The position numbers and the translations under genes are program-made. The notes beneath the pieces are model-generated. The model searched no databases and was not told the DNA's origin. It saw only the letters and a program-made list of their open reading frames with translations. Of a stretch of 64,000 nucleotides of DNA, positions 27,348-37,165 are shown one piece after another. The DNA comes from Streptomyces viridochromogenes (lineage in GTDB: Bacteria > Actinomycetota > Actinomycetes > Streptomycetales > Streptomycetaceae): the NCBI RefSeq assembly GCF_001270495.1, contig NZ_LGUR01000036.1, forward strand, positions 1-64,000, read 5' to 3'. The first letter of the stretch is position 1. Every line of letters begins with the position of its first letter.

Positions 27348-28400
27348 ATGGGCGAAGCGGTGGAACTGGAAGCGGGCGGCCGGACCGTTCGCCTGTCCAA
27401 CCCGGGCAAGGTCTTCTTCCCCGAGCGCGGCTTCACCAAGCTGGACCTCGCCCGCTACTACATCGCCGTCGGCCCCGGCATCCTGCGTGCCCTGCGCGAC
27501 CGCCCCACCACCCTGGAGCGCTACCCGGACGGCGTCACCGGCGAGTGGTTCTACCAGAAGCGGGCGCCCAAGAGCATGCCCGACTGGATCCCCACCGCCC
27601 ACATCACCTTCCCCAGCGGCCGCAGCGCCGACGAGATGTGCCCCACCGAGGAGGCCGCCGTCCTGTGGGCCGCGCAGTACGGCACGCTCACCTTCCACCC
27701 CTGGCCGGTCCGCCGGGACGACGTCGACCGTCCCGACGAACTCCGCATCGACCTGGACCCGCAGCCCGGCACCGACTTCGACGACGCCGTCCGGGCCGCC
27801 CACGAACTGCGCGCCGTACTCGACGAGTTCGGCGGCCTGCGCGGCTGGCCCAAGACCTCCGGCGGGCGCGGTCTGCACGTCTTCGTGCCCATCGAGCCGC
27901 GCTGGACCTTCACCCAGGTCCGGCGGGCCGCCATCGCGGTGGGGCGGGAGCTGGAGCGCCGGATGCCGGAACAGGTGACGATCAAGTGGTGGAAGGAGGA
28001 GCGGGGCGAGCGCATCTTCGTCGACTACAACCAGACGGCCCGCGACCGCACCATCGCATCCGCCTACTCCGTACGTCCCCACCCGCACGCCCCTGTCTCG
28101 GCGCCCCTGCGCTGGGAGGAGGTGGGTGTCGCCCACCCCCAGGACTTCGACATCGCGACCATGCCCGCGCGCTTCGCCGAACTCGGCGACGTACACGCCG
28201 CCATGGACGACCACCGCTTCTCGTTGGACGCGCTGCTGGAGCTGGCCAACAAGGACGAACGCGACCACGGACTGGGCGATCTGCCGTATCCGCCCGAGTA
28301 TCCGAAGATGCCGGGGGAGCCGAAGAGGGTGCAGCCGAGCCGGGCGAAGAAGGAGGCGCCCCCGTCGGAGGCGCCTCCCGCGGAACCTACAGCTCCTTGA
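27348..28400 (+). CDS. LigD-type polymerase domain protein
   Basis: 350 residues of the primase-polymerase (AEP) family that in mycobacteria forms the LigD polymerase domain. Motifs are LSNPGKVFFPERGFTKLDLA, FYQKRAPKSMPDWI, the catalytic RIDLDPQPGTDF, TSGGRGLHVFVPI, and FVDYNQTARDRTIASAYSVR. It adds nucleotides during end joining. It is divergent from the ligase, 75 bp apart, so the two NHEJ activities are split and share a control region. No Ku gene is in the window. Confidence 0.93.
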   Translation: MGEAVELEAGGRTVRLSNPGKVFFPERGFTKLDLARYYIAVGPGILRALRDRPTTLERYPDGVTGEWFYQKRAPKSMPDWIPTAHITFPSGRSADEMCPTEEAAVLWAAQYGTLTFHPWPVRRDDVDRPDELRIDLDPQPGTDFDDAVRAAHELRAVLDEFGGLRGWPKTSGGRGLHVFVPIEPRWTFTQVRRAAIAVGRELERRMPEQVTIKWWKEERGERIFVDYNQTARDRTIASAYSVRPHPHAPVSAPLRWEEVGVAHPQDFDIATMPARFAELGDVHAAMDDHRFSLDALLELANKDERDHGLGDLPYPPEYPKMPGEPKRVQPSRAKKEAPPSEAPPAEPTAP

Positions 28401-28431
28401 TCTACAGCTCGCTCAGCTACAGTTCCTTGAT
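28387..28431. repeat. Three 15-bp tandem units at convergent gene ends
   Basis: Units ctacagctccttgat, ctacagctcgctcag and ctacagttccttgat follow each other without gaps. On the minus strand each contains CTGTAG, so the C-terminal 'IKEL-stop' of the DUF1080 gene is repeated as in-frame echoes after the real stop. On the plus strand the polymerase stop lies in the first unit. Confidence 0.85.
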
Positions 28432-30630
28432 CCGGATGTCCCGGTACGAGACCACATCCGTCGTGCCGTGCACCTGGAGACCGACATAGCCGGAGGCGAA
28501 CCGGCGCCCGTCCGTGCCCGGGTCGTCCGAGCGGGGCGGCACGAAGTCCTGACCACCGTTGTTGTCGAACTCGTTGATCAGCACGCCGTTGCGGTAGACC
28601 GAGTAGTGCTGGTCGACCACGCGGATCTCGTAGTCGTTCCAGGTGCCCTTCTGGGTGACTCCGGCGCCGGCGAGCCCCACCCGGTCGAAGCCGTAGACCG
28701 AGCCCGTCTTGTACATGTCGCCGTCAGGACGGTCGAGCACCTGCACCTCGTGCCCGTACTTGATGGCGACCCACTCCGGCCGGGACTCCTCGGGGTGGTC
28801 GTGGACCCACGGGAAGCGGACGAAGACACCGGAGTTGGCGTTGCCGGTGCCCGGAGCGTCGTCGCGCCACTGGAGCTTGAGCGAGAAGTCGCCGTACTTG
28901 CGCTCGGGGAACCACAGCATGCCCAGCCCCGGCTTGCTGGTGCCGCTGGTGATCGAGCCGTCGCCGTTCGGCGCGAACGAACCACCGCCCACCTGCTGCC
29001 ACTTGGCGAACGACTCCGCGCTGCCGTCGAGGATCGTGCGGTAGCCCTCGGTCTGGCCGGGCTTGCCGATCCCGGACTGCCGGGCCGCCTTGCGGACGGC
29101 GTTGTACTCGCGCTGGTCGACGACGCCATCCTTCAGGAGCTTGTCCAGGACCGTCGTCACATGCTTGAGGAACAGCGCGTGGGACGTCCACTCCTTCTCG
29201 TCCTCGATCAACTCGTTGATCCGGCACCGGCTGTTGGTGAGCCGGTTCGGGACACCCGAGTCGACCGTGCCGACGATCACCGTCAACCGCTCGTCGAACT
29301 CGGGGCAGTTGGGGGAGGGGACCTGACTGGACACGACGGTGAAGGTCACCGTGCGGGCCGCCGAGGTGTTGCCCGCCTTGTCCGTCGCCCGGTAGCCGAG
29401 CGTGTGCGTGCCCGCGCGGTCGACGACCACCGGGGCGCCGTACGCGAGGTACGGCCCGCCATCGATCGAGTACTCGATCCGGTCGACACCCGAGCCGTGG
29501 TGCTCGTCGGTCGCCGTGACCGTCACCTTGGCGTTGCCGATGTACGCCCCGTCGGAGTTCTTCGCGCCCTCGACGGTCACACCGGTCACCGGCGGGGTCG
29601 TGTCCGGCTGGGGTGCCGCCACGACCGTGAACCGCACGCTCTTCTCCGCCGCGACGTTCCCCGCCTTGTCGGTGGCCCGGTAGCGCACCGTATGGCTGCC
29701 GGCCTCGTGCACCATCACGGGCGCGGTGTACGGCTGCCAGGCGCCGGAGCCGATCGCGTACTCGACGGTGTTGACGCCGGAACCGGTGTCGGAGGCCCAG
29801 ACGGTGACGGTCGCCATGTCGACATATGTACCGTCGGGGTTCTGCTCGCCGCTCACCGTCGCCGAGGTCTCCGGCGCGGTCGTGTCGTCGGTGGCTGGCG
29901 GCACCACCGTGAACTGCACGCTCTTCTCCGCGGAGACGTTCCCCGCCTTGTCGAGAGCGCGATAGCGGACCTTGTGGTCTCCGACCTGGTCGACGACGAC
30001 CGGGGTGGTGTACGGCTGCCAGGCCCCCGTGTCACCGATGGCGTACTCGACGCGGTCGACCCCGGAGCCGCCCGCCTCGTCGGTGGCGTGGATCGCCACG
30101 CTCGCCGAACCGACGTACTGGCCCTGCGAGTTCTGTGTCCCGCTGACGTGCGCCGACGCCTCGGGCGCGGTGGTGTCCTCGCCGCTGCCCTCGGTCACCA
30201 CCAGGATGCCCTGCATCTGCCCGTGGCCGGGGATCGTGCAGTAGTAGCGGTAGCGGCCGGGGGTGAGCGTGACCTCGGCCGTGTGGCGGCCGCCCTGGTC
30301 GTCGTTCGGGTTGGCGAGGATGTTGAGCTGGACGTCGTTGTTGAACTCGGGGTCGGACGTGTCGAACGTCAACGTGTGCGGCATTCCGGTGGTGTTGCCG
30401 GTCGCCTTGCTGTTCTCGAAGACGATCGTCGTCGTGCCTTCCACCGCGGTCGCGGGTGCCGAGGTGTACTTCGTGATGTCGTCACCGGCCGTCCAGGTGA
30501 GGACCTGCGCGGCGGCTGCCAGTGGCTGTGGCGGTGACTGCGGCTGCCCGGTCGCGGGCAACGCCTGCAGCCCCAGCACCGCGAGCAGCGCGGCCAACAG
30601 GGCCACCCACATTCCTCGTTGCTGTGTCAC
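28417..30630 (-). CDS. Secreted cupredoxin - three Ig-like repeats - DUF1080 protein
   Basis: 737 residues. A signal peptide (about 1-28) is followed by a cupredoxin domain (about 40-150) with copper ligands His in MPHTLTF, then YYCTIPGHGQMQGILVV. Three roughly 95-residue repeats follow, each with GSGVDRVEYAI-like and YRATDKAGNVSAEKSV-like cores. The C-terminal DUF1080/3-keto-disaccharide hydrolase-like domain (about 520-737) has GMLWFPERKYGDFSLKLQW and ANSGVFVRFPW. It acts outside the cell, probably on carbohydrate. The GTG start at 30630 overlaps the stop of the upstream ThuA-dehydrogenase gene (GTGA). Confidence 0.88.
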   Translation of the reverse strand: MTQQRGMWVALLAALLAVLGLQALPATGQPQSPPQPLAAAAQVLTWTAGDDITKYTSAPATAVEGTTTIVFENSKATGNTTGMPHTLTFDTSDPEFNNDVQLNILANPNDDQGGRHTAEVTLTPGRYRYYCTIPGHGQMQGILVVTEGSGEDTTAPEASAHVSGTQNSQGQYVGSASVAIHATDEAGGSGVDRVEYAIGDTGAWQPYTTPVVVDQVGDHKVRYRALDKAGNVSAEKSVQFTVVPPATDDTTAPETSATVSGEQNPDGTYVDMATVTVWASDTGSGVNTVEYAIGSGAWQPYTAPVMVHEAGSHTVRYRATDKAGNVAAEKSVRFTVVAAPQPDTTPPVTGVTVEGAKNSDGAYIGNAKVTVTATDEHHGSGVDRIEYSIDGGPYLAYGAPVVVDRAGTHTLGYRATDKAGNTSAARTVTFTVVSSQVPSPNCPEFDERLTVIVGTVDSGVPNRLTNSRCRINELIEDEKEWTSHALFLKHVTTVLDKLLKDGVVDQREYNAVRKAARQSGIGKPGQTEGYRTILDGSAESFAKWQQVGGGSFAPNGDGSITSGTSKPGLGMLWFPERKYGDFSLKLQWRDDAPGTGNANSGVFVRFPWVHDHPEESRPEWVAIKYGHEVQVLDRPDGDMYKTGSVYGFDRVGLAGAGVTQKGTWNDYEIRVVDQHYSVYRNGVLINEFDNNGGQDFVPPRSDDPGTDGRRFASGYVGLQVHGTTDVVSYRDIRIKEL

Positions 30631-33104
30631 CGCGTCCCCCTCGCCAGCTGGTCGGCGGCCGGAGTCGGTGCGCCGCCCGTGTAAGTGACCCGCCACAGCG
30701 CCGACTTGGCGTCCGAGGTGAAGAAGCCGCGGCCGTAGTCGAGGACATACAGCGCGCCGTCCGGACCAAACTTCCAGTCCATGAGGTTCTTGATGCCGTC
30801 GTTGCCGATCGGCACGATCTTCTTCAGCGACTCCGAGTGGACCGGCAGACCGCCGTCACCCTGCGTCTTCGGGTCGGTGATCACCGCGTTGCGCGGCTGG
30901 TCGGCGTCGTAGAAGTCGCCGACGAACCACTTGCCGTCCCAGTAGGCCGGCCATCTACTCTCGCCACCGCCCGCCGCGTCGTACCGGTACACCGGCCCGT
31001 TCATCGCCGCCTGGCCGCCGCCCTTGAGCCACGGCAGCCCGTAGGTGGCCTCCTCCTGCTTGTACGACGGGACGCCGTTCGCGTCGCGCGGGAAGTCCGG
31101 GGCGCCGCCCTGGGGCGAGTACCAGATGTTGTTGCCGGTGACCGGCGGGAGGTTGACGAGGCCGTCGTTGTTCGGCGACTCGTTCTTCGGGTGGTCGCAG
31201 TCGTACCAGCCCAGCGGCTTGGTCGGATCGGGCAGGTTGCGGTCCCGGTAGGGCTGCTTGTTGCCCATGCAGTACGGCCAGCCCCGGTTGCTCGCCTTGG
31301 TGATGACGGCGAACGTGTCGTACTTCGCCGGGCCCCAGGTGGTGGAGGGCGCCGAGGCGTCCGGGCCGACCCAGCCCGCGTACAGGACGTCGGTCTGCTG
31401 GTCGACGGAGATGCGCGCGGGGTTCCTGACACCCATCACATAGATCTCACCGCGCGTCTTGCCGCCGCCCTCGTCGGTCTCCTCGCCGGTGAAGAGGTTG
31501 CCCTCGGGCAGCGTGTACGTCCCGTCCGGCTCCGGGTGGATGCGCAGGATCTTGCCGTTGAGGTTGTTGGTGTTGCCGGCGGTGCGGCGCGCGTCGGCGA
31601 AGGACACGCCCTTGTAGTCGGGCTCGGGGTTGTTGCCCGAGTACCCGTCGCTGAAGCGGCTGGAGTTGTTGTCGCCGGTCGCGATGTACAGGTTGCCCTT
31701 GGAGTCCCAGGCCATCCCGCCGCCCGCGTGGCAGCAGCTGTGGACCTGTACCGGCCACTTGAGCAGCGCCTTCTCGCTGCCCGGGTCCAGCTTGTTCGTC
31801 GCCAGGTCGAGTGTGAAGCGGGAGACGCGCCGCTCGGCCATCCGCGTGTCGCGGTTGATCTGCGAGTGCGGGGTGTAGTGCAGATACACCCAGCCGTTCT
31901 GCTCGAAGCGTGGATCGAGCTCGATGCCGAGGAGCCCCTCCTCGACCTTGATCAGCTCGTCACCGCCACCCTTGTTGCCGAAGACGGTCAACGCCCCGGC
32001 CAGAGTGACCTTCCTGGTCTTCGGGTCGTAGACGTGGATCTCGCCCTTGCCCTTGCCGATGTCCGGGTTGTTCCAGTCGGTGATCACCGGCTGGGAGGAG
32101 TCGGCGCCGCCCCGGCCGATGTAGAGCACCCGGCCGTCGGGCGCGGTGACCAGGCCGTGCGGCTCCCCGATCTGGTCGTTCTGGCCCGGCTGGTTGGGCT
32201 GGGTGAGGCGCTCGGCCTTGTAGTTGCCGGTGATGGTGGCCTTGCAGTCGGCCTGGACCAGCCGCGTCGTCCACAGCAGAGCGCCGCGCAGATGCGTACG
32301 GAAGTCGGTCTCGTCGTACGACGACACCGTGCCGCCCATGCCGGTGTAGAAGGAGCGGCCGCCGTCGTAGTCACGGCACCAACTCACCGGGTGGTCCCAG
32401 CCGTTGGCGCCCGTGCCCGGCTGGTAGCTCGACTCGCGTACCCGGGCGACGGTGTGCACCGCACCCGACGGGTTCTTCACCCAGTTCAGCCACTTGTCCG
32501 GCCGTTTCCACTGCACCGGCAGTTCCTTGGTGGCCGGGTGCTTCCGGTCACCGACCTCGACGACGGCCCGCTGTACGTTCGTCGGGCCGCCGGCCGCCGG
32601 GCGGGCGCCGACGAGGCCGGTGAACCAGTCCGAGTACGGTTCGGCGCGGGCAGCGTCATGGATGCCGACGAAACCGCCGCCCGCCTCCATGTAGGTCTCC
32701 AGGCCCGCCTCCTGCTCGGGGTCGAGGGCGTCGCCGCCGCCGGTCAGGAACACGATGGCGTTGAAACGGCCCAGCCTGGTCTCATCGGTGAAGACCGAGG
32801 CGTCGTTCGTGGCCTCGACCTTGAAGCGCTGGTCGGCCGGCCCGGACAGGCCGATCTTCTCGATCGCCCCGATACCGGCGTTCACCAGAGGCGACTCGTC
32901 CCCGGCGGCCGCGGACCCGTGGAAGATGAGCACGCGAACATTCGCGCCGCCCGGCGGCGACTTGACGGACATCGTTGTCAGGGGTGGCTCCGGGACCGGG
33001 CGCGCGTCGGCGGCCGGGGCGGACATCAGCCCGGCGGCGACGATCCCGGTGGTCACAGCGGCCACCCAGGTCTGTCTTCTCGTGCTCAACCCTCGTAAGC
33101 GCAT
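30627..33104 (-). CDS. Secreted ThuA-like / sugar dehydrogenase fusion
   Basis: 825 residues. A signal peptide (about 1-35) is followed by a ThuA-like domain (about 55-275: [51 protein letters not shown]). The second part is a soluble glucose/sorbosone dehydrogenase-like beta-propeller (about 300-815: [73 protein letters not shown]). Such propellers oxidise sugars, often with PQQ. ATG 33104 follows ggagg. It is the first gene of an operon with the cupredoxin-DUF1080 protein, so both probably handle keto-sugars outside the cell. Confidence 0.88.
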   Translation of the reverse strand: MRLRGLSTRRQTWVAAVTTGIVAAGLMSAPAADARPVPEPPLTTMSVKSPPGGANVRVLIFHGSAAAGDESPLVNAGIGAIEKIGLSGPADQRFKVEATNDASVFTDETRLGRFNAIVFLTGGGDALDPEQEAGLETYMEAGGGFVGIHDAARAEPYSDWFTGLVGARPAAGGPTNVQRAVVEVGDRKHPATKELPVQWKRPDKWLNWVKNPSGAVHTVARVRESSYQPGTGANGWDHPVSWCRDYDGGRSFYTGMGGTVSSYDETDFRTHLRGALLWTTRLVQADCKATITGNYKAERLTQPNQPGQNDQIGEPHGLVTAPDGRVLYIGRGGADSSQPVITDWNNPDIGKGKGEIHVYDPKTRKVTLAGALTVFGNKGGGDELIKVEEGLLGIELDPRFEQNGWVYLHYTPHSQINRDTRMAERRVSRFTLDLATNKLDPGSEKALLKWPVQVHSCCHAGGGMAWDSKGNLYIATGDNNSSRFSDGYSGNNPEPDYKGVSFADARRTAGNTNNLNGKILRIHPEPDGTYTLPEGNLFTGEETDEGGGKTRGEIYVMGVRNPARISVDQQTDVLYAGWVGPDASAPSTTWGPAKYDTFAVITKASNRGWPYCMGNKQPYRDRNLPDPTKPLGWYDCDHPKNESPNNDGLVNLPPVTGNNIWYSPQGGAPDFPRDANGVPSYKQEEATYGLPWLKGGGQAAMNGPVYRYDAAGGGESRWPAYWDGKWFVGDFYDADQPRNAVITDPKTQGDGGLPVHSESLKKIVPIGNDGIKNLMDWKFGPDGALYVLDYGRGFFTSDAKSALWRVTYTGGAPTPAADQLARGTR

Positions 33105-33282
33105 GGGCACCTCCACGGTCACAGCAACAGCGACAAGGAAGCTAGACCCCTTTGAACGACTCGCCAATACCTATGGCCGACCTGGGACCAACTTTGTCCT
33201 GAGTGTGGATAAACGGGAGATCGACCGGTACCGTCGCACCGGTTCATCCCCGCAATCTCCGTACCGCCGCTGGGAGTTCGGC

Positions 33283-34284
33283 ATGAACAGACGCAGCTTC
33301 AACAGGCGTACCTTCAACAGACGCGTGCTGCTGGGTGGTGCGACCGCCGCGACATCGTTGTCCCTGGCGTCGGTGCCCGAAGCCGTGAGCGCCGACACGC
33401 CCCCGAGGACCGCCCCGGCCGGCGGCGAGGTCAGGCACCTCAAGCTGTACGCCGAGAAGCTCGCTGACGGGCAGATGGGCTACGGCTTCGAGAAGGGCAA
33501 GGCGACGATCCCCGGCCCGCTGATCGAGCTCAACGAGGGCGACACCGTGCACATCGAGTTCGAGAACACGATGGACATACCGGTGAGCCTGCATGTCCAC
33601 GGCCTCGACTACGAGATCACCAGCGACGGCACGAAGCTGAACAAGAGCGACGTCGAGCCCGGCGGTACCCGCACCTACACCTGGCGCACCCACGCCCCCG
33701 GCCGCCGCAAGGACGGCACCTGGCGGGCGGGCAGCGCCGGTTACTGGCACTACCACGACCATGTCGTCGGCACCGAGCACGGCACGGGCGGCATCCGCAA
33801 GGGCCTCTACGGGCCGGTGGTCGTCCGGCGCAAGGGCGACATCCTCCCGGACGCGACCCACACCATCGTCTTCAACGACATGTTGATCAACAACAAGCCG
33901 GCGCACAGCGGTCCCGACTTCGAGGCCACGGTGGGCGATCGCGTCGAGTTCGTGGTGATCACCCACGGCGAGTACTACCACACCTTCCATATGCACGGGC
34001 ACCGCTGGGCCGACAACCGCACGGGCATGCTCACCGGCCCGGACGACCCCAGCCAGGTCATCGATAACAAGATCGTGGGCCCCGCGGACTCCTTCGGTTT
34101 CCAGGTGGTCGCGGGCGAGGGCGTCGGGGCGGGCGCGTGGATGTACCACTGCCATGTCCAGAGCCATTCGGACATGGGGATGGTGGGGCTGTTCCTGGTG
34201 AAGAAGACGGACGGGACGATCCCCGGGTACGAGCCGCACGAGCACGGTCATGAGGCGGCGTCGGGGTCGGCGCACCAGCACTGA
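33283..34284 (+). CDS. Two-domain small laccase (SLAC-like)
   Basis: 333 residues. A Tat-type signal opens the protein: [19 protein letters not shown], with the twin-arginine unit repeated three times. Copper ligands are in [37 protein letters not shown] and [16 protein letters not shown]. It has two cupredoxin domains, as in the trimeric small laccase of S. coelicolor, which it closely resembles by memory. It oxidises phenols and similar substrates with reduction of oxygen to water. ATG 33283 follows gggag. It is divergent from the ThuA fusion. Confidence 0.95.
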   Translation: MNRRSFNRRTFNRRVLLGGATAATSLSLASVPEAVSADTPPRTAPAGGEVRHLKLYAEKLADGQMGYGFEKGKATIPGPLIELNEGDTVHIEFENTMDIPVSLHVHGLDYEITSDGTKLNKSDVEPGGTRTYTWRTHAPGRRKDGTWRAGSAGYWHYHDHVVGTEHGTGGIRKGLYGPVVVRRKGDILPDATHTIVFNDMLINNKPAHSGPDFEATVGDRVEFVVITHGEYYHTFHMHGHRWADNRTGMLTGPDDPSQVIDNKIVGPADSFGFQVVAGEGVGAGAWMYHCHVQSHSDMGMVGLFLVKKTDGTIPGYEPHEHGHEAASGSAHQH

Positions 34285-34294
34285 CGGATCATCC

Positions 34295-34306
34295 GAGAGC
34301 GCTCTC
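34295..34306. promoter_or_regulatory. LacI-type palindromic operator
   Basis: gagagcgctctc is a perfect 12-bp palindrome with the central CG of LacI-family operators. It lies 11 bases after the laccase stop and 57 bases before the lacI-type gene, so autoregulation is likely. Confidence 0.6.
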
Positions 34307-34363
34307 ACCTCCTCCTCTCACCACGGCTATCCTGATCCGCAGCCGCCGACGAGGAGCCCGAAA

Positions 34364-35398
34364 GTGACCGAAACCGCCCCGCGTCCCACCCTGGAGGCCG
34401 TGGCCGCCCGGGCCGGGGTCTCGCGGGCCACCGTGTCCCGGGTCGTCAACGGCGGGGACGGGGTGCGGGAGCCCCTCGTGGAGCGGGTCCGCAAGGCGGT
34501 GGAGGAACTCGGGTACGTGCCCAACCAGGCTGCCCGCAGCCTCGTGACCCGGCGGCACGACGCCATCGCCGTCGTGGTCGCCGAACCCGAGACCCGCGTC
34601 TTCGCCGACCCCTTCTTCGCGCTGCAACTCCGCGGAATCAGCAAGGAGTTGACGGCCCATGACAACCAACTCGTGCTGCTCCTCACGGAAGGCCGCGACG
34701 ACCATGCCCGAGTCGGCCGCTACCTCGCCGGCGGCCATGTCGACGGGGCGCTCGTCTTCTCGCTGCACCTGGACGACCCGCTGCCCGGACTGATCCAGCA
34801 CGCCGGCGTCCCCACGGTGTTCGGCGGACGGCCCGGCTGGAGCGGCGACCGGCGTGGTGTGGTGTACGTCGACAGCGACAACCGAGGCGGCGCCCGCGAC
34901 GCCGTACGGCATCTCGCCGGCCTCGGCCGCACCCGGATCGCGCACATCACCGGCGCCCTCGACCAGACGTCGGCGGTGGACCGCCTCGACGGATACCGGG
35001 ACGTCATGGTCGACGCCGACCCACAGCTGATCGTCGAGGGCGACTTCACGCCGACCGGTGGTGAACGGGCCATGCGCGAGCTTCTCGAACGCTGCCCCGA
35101 CCTGGACGCCGTCTTCGCCGCCAACGACCTCACCGCGGCCGGTGCGCTGCGTGTGCTGCGTGCGTCGGGGCGGCAGGTGCCGGACGACGTCGCGGTCGTC
35201 GGGTTCGACGACATGCTCCCGGTGGCCGAGCAGACCGACCCCCCGCTTACGACGGTCCGTCAGGACATCGAGGAGATGGGCCGGTTGATGGCCCGGCTGC
35301 TGCTGCGCGGCGTCGACCGCCGGGCCGGTGAGCGGGTGGGAGGGGCGCCGTCCAGCGTGGTTCTGCCCACCACGCTGGTCCGACGCGCTTCCGCCTAG
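34364..35398 (+). CDS. LacI-family regulator
   Basis: 344 residues. The helix-turn-helix and hinge read TLEAVAARAGVSRATVSRVV and YVPNQAARSLVTRRHD. The periplasmic-binding-like sensor includes VDGALVFSLH, DLDAVFAANDLTAAGAL and VVGFDDMLPVA. GTG 34364 follows gaggag. Targets are probably its own promoter and perhaps the sugar-oxidation genes nearby; no second copy of its palindrome was found by eye beside them. Confidence 0.92.
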   Translation: MTETAPRPTLEAVAARAGVSRATVSRVVNGGDGVREPLVERVRKAVEELGYVPNQAARSLVTRRHDAIAVVVAEPETRVFADPFFALQLRGISKELTAHDNQLVLLLTEGRDDHARVGRYLAGGHVDGALVFSLHLDDPLPGLIQHAGVPTVFGGRPGWSGDRRGVVYVDSDNRGGARDAVRHLAGLGRTRIAHITGALDQTSAVDRLDGYRDVMVDADPQLIVEGDFTPTGGERAMRELLERCPDLDAVFAANDLTAAGALRVLRASGRQVPDDVAVVGFDDMLPVAEQTDPPLTTVRQDIEEMGRLMARLLLRGVDRRAGERVGGAPSSVVLPTTLVRRASA

Positions 35399-35592
35399 AG
35401 CCCGTCGTCTGGATCAGGCCGGCCGTGAGGTGCGGCGCTTTTCAGCCGACCCGAGCGGGGTCTGGTGTGTGCAGCTGCAAGGCGAGCCGGTTCGAGCGGG
35501 GGGGGGAGAGAGAGTCGGCGAGTGACGACAACGCGGCAGATGCGGGCCGAGATGCTCGTCAGACCGGTCCGAGATGCCCGTCGCCGTCCCCC

Positions 35593-36387
35593 TCAGCCCC
35601 GCGTCGGCGCGCTCTTGATCACCGCGAAGCGCGCCCCGTACGGGTCGGTGAGCTTGGCGACACGGCCTACGTCCGGCAGATCCGTGCCCGGCATCCGGAC
35701 CGTGCCGCCCAGCTCCTGGGCCTTGGCGACCATGGCGTCCGTGTCGGTGACCTCGAAGTACGGCAGCCAGTACGCCGGGCCCTCCGCCTCCGCCGGGTCG
35801 TCGGCCTTGTCGACGACGCCGCCGAACATGGCCTCCTCCCCGGCCGCGGCCGGGCTGAACGTCGTATAGGTGCCGCCGTAGAAGTCGAGGGCGAAGGTCT
35901 CCATGCCGAGCGTCGCGTTGTAGAACCCCGCCGCGGCCGGCACGTCCGTCGTGTACAGCTCCAGCCAGCACAGCGATCCGGGTTCCTGGACGACGTCGAG
36001 TCCCTTGTTGGTGCCGGGCTGCCACAGGCCGAAGCCCACGCCGGCCTTGTCGGCGAGGATGGCCATACGGCCCATGTCCATCACGTCCATGGGTTGCACC
36101 AGCACCGCGCCGTGCGCCTGCTCGGCCGCCTTGGCCGTGGCGTCCGCGTCCGGTGTCTGGAAGTACACCGTCCAGGACGGCGGGCCCTGCTCCTCGGTGG
36201 TCTGCATACCGCCGGCCACCGTCCTGCCGTCGAGCTGGAAGAGGCCGTAGCCGCCGGTCTCTGGTCCGCCCGGCTGGAACCGCCAGCTGAACAGGCCGCC
36301 GTAGAAGGAACCGGCGCCCTCGATGTCGGGTGTGCCGACATCGATCCAGTTCGGCGCGCCGGTGACATAGCGGGTGGTGAGCATCAT
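35593..36387 (-). CDS. Two-domain VOC (glyoxalase-like) protein
   Basis: 264 residues made of two vicinal-oxygen-chelate modules (TRYVTGAPNWIDVGTPD with SFYGGLFSW, and CWLELYTTDVPAAAGFYNAT). Both contain the usual FYxxxxxxxxF pattern. VOC proteins include glyoxalases, dioxygenases and antibiotic-binding proteins; the role here is unknown. ATG 36387 (first of two) follows ggaggg. Confidence 0.87.
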   Translation of the reverse strand: MMLTTRYVTGAPNWIDVGTPDIEGAGSFYGGLFSWRFQPGGPETGGYGLFQLDGRTVAGGMQTTEEQGPPSWTVYFQTPDADATAKAAEQAHGAVLVQPMDVMDMGRMAILADKAGVGFGLWQPGTNKGLDVVQEPGSLCWLELYTTDVPAAAGFYNATLGMETFALDFYGGTYTTFSPAAAGEEAMFGGVVDKADDPAEAEGPAYWLPYFEVTDTDAMVAKAQELGGTVRMPGTDLPDVGRVAKLTDPYGARFAVIKSAPTRG

Positions 36388-36492
36388 CGCCCTCCTCGGA
36401 TGGGTCCCCTTGTCGGCTCTGCCGGTGTCTGCTCTGCCGAGTCTTCCACCGCCCACTGACAATCGCTGCCGGAGCGCGGCGGTCGGCTCAGT

Positions 36493-36537
36493 CGGCCTGA
36501 TCGGCCTGATCGGCCTGATCGGCCTGATCGGCTTGAG
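36493..36537. repeat. Five tandem 9-bp units
   Basis: cggcctgat occurs four times without gap, followed by cggcttgag. It lies between the VOC gene and the WhiB-like gene, in the latter's upstream region. The 9-bp unit would keep frame if translated (repeating Gly-Leu-Ile), but no gene covers it. Confidence 0.8.
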
Positions 36538-36714
36538 CGAAGGCTGCCATGACCGTGAGCGACAGGAGCGAATCTCCTCGACTTTCACCGTTTCCGCGCG
36601 CCGCCGTGCGCCGCGCGGCCCGGAGGGGGACCATCGAGTCGGCCGGGGGCCCTGCGGTGCGGCGTTGATCCCGCGTTGATCGAACGTTTTTCGCGGCCCG
36701 GCACGATCCTGCGC

Positions 36715-36969
36715 ATGCACATCGACACGATCACAACGATCACCTCGCCCGACCTGGACTGGCAGCAGGAGGCGTTGTGCGCGCAGACCGGGGCGGACTT
36801 CTTCTTCCCCGAGCCGGGCAGCTCCGTACGCGAGGCGAAGCGGATCTGCGGCATGTGCCCGATCCGCTCGGCCTGCCTGGAGTACGCGCTCGACAACGAC
36901 GAACGCTTCGGCGTCTGGGGCGGCCTGTCGGAGAAGGAACGGCTGGAGCTCAGGCGGACGGCACGCTGA
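36715..36969 (+). CDS. WhiB-like iron-sulfur protein
   Basis: 84 residues. Four cysteines in the WhiB arrangement (Cys22, then CGMCPIRSAC giving 45, 48 and 54) bind a [4Fe-4S] cluster. GVWGGLSEKER is the G(V/I)WGG turn, and the basic tail LRRTAR is expected to contact DNA or sigma factor. ATG 36715 is preferred over TTG 36676. It stands alone, followed by two hairpins. Confidence 0.93.
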   Translation: MHIDTITTITSPDLDWQQEALCAQTGADFFFPEPGSSVREAKRICGMCPIRSACLEYALDNDERFGVWGGLSEKERLELRRTAR

Positions 36970-37006
36970 ACACATCGACAGCGCCGACGGGCGGCTGAAT
37001 CGGCGA

Positions 37007-37027
37007 CGGGGCACGTTCCGTGCCCCG
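37007..37027 (+). terminator. Hairpin after the WhiB-like gene
   Basis: Perfect 9-bp stem cggggcacg/cgtgccccg with the loop ttc, 38 bases after the stop. Confidence 0.7.
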
Positions 37028-37078
37028 CCTGTGCCCCACGCCCCCATGCCGGCGATGTCGAATTCCCGGAGAGCGGCG

Positions 37079-37112
37079 CCCCCTCGGCCAGCTCCGGGGG
37101 TGGCCGAGGGGG
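37079..37112. terminator. Hairpin between convergent WhiB and desaturase genes
   Basis: Perfect 12-bp stem ccccctcggcca/tggccgaggggg around a 10-base loop. It lies between convergent genes and probably ends the desaturase transcript as well. Confidence 0.7.
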
Positions 37113-37165
37113 CGACCCCCGTCACTGAGACCCGGAGTGGCCCCCTCGGCCCCCGGCGGCGTACG

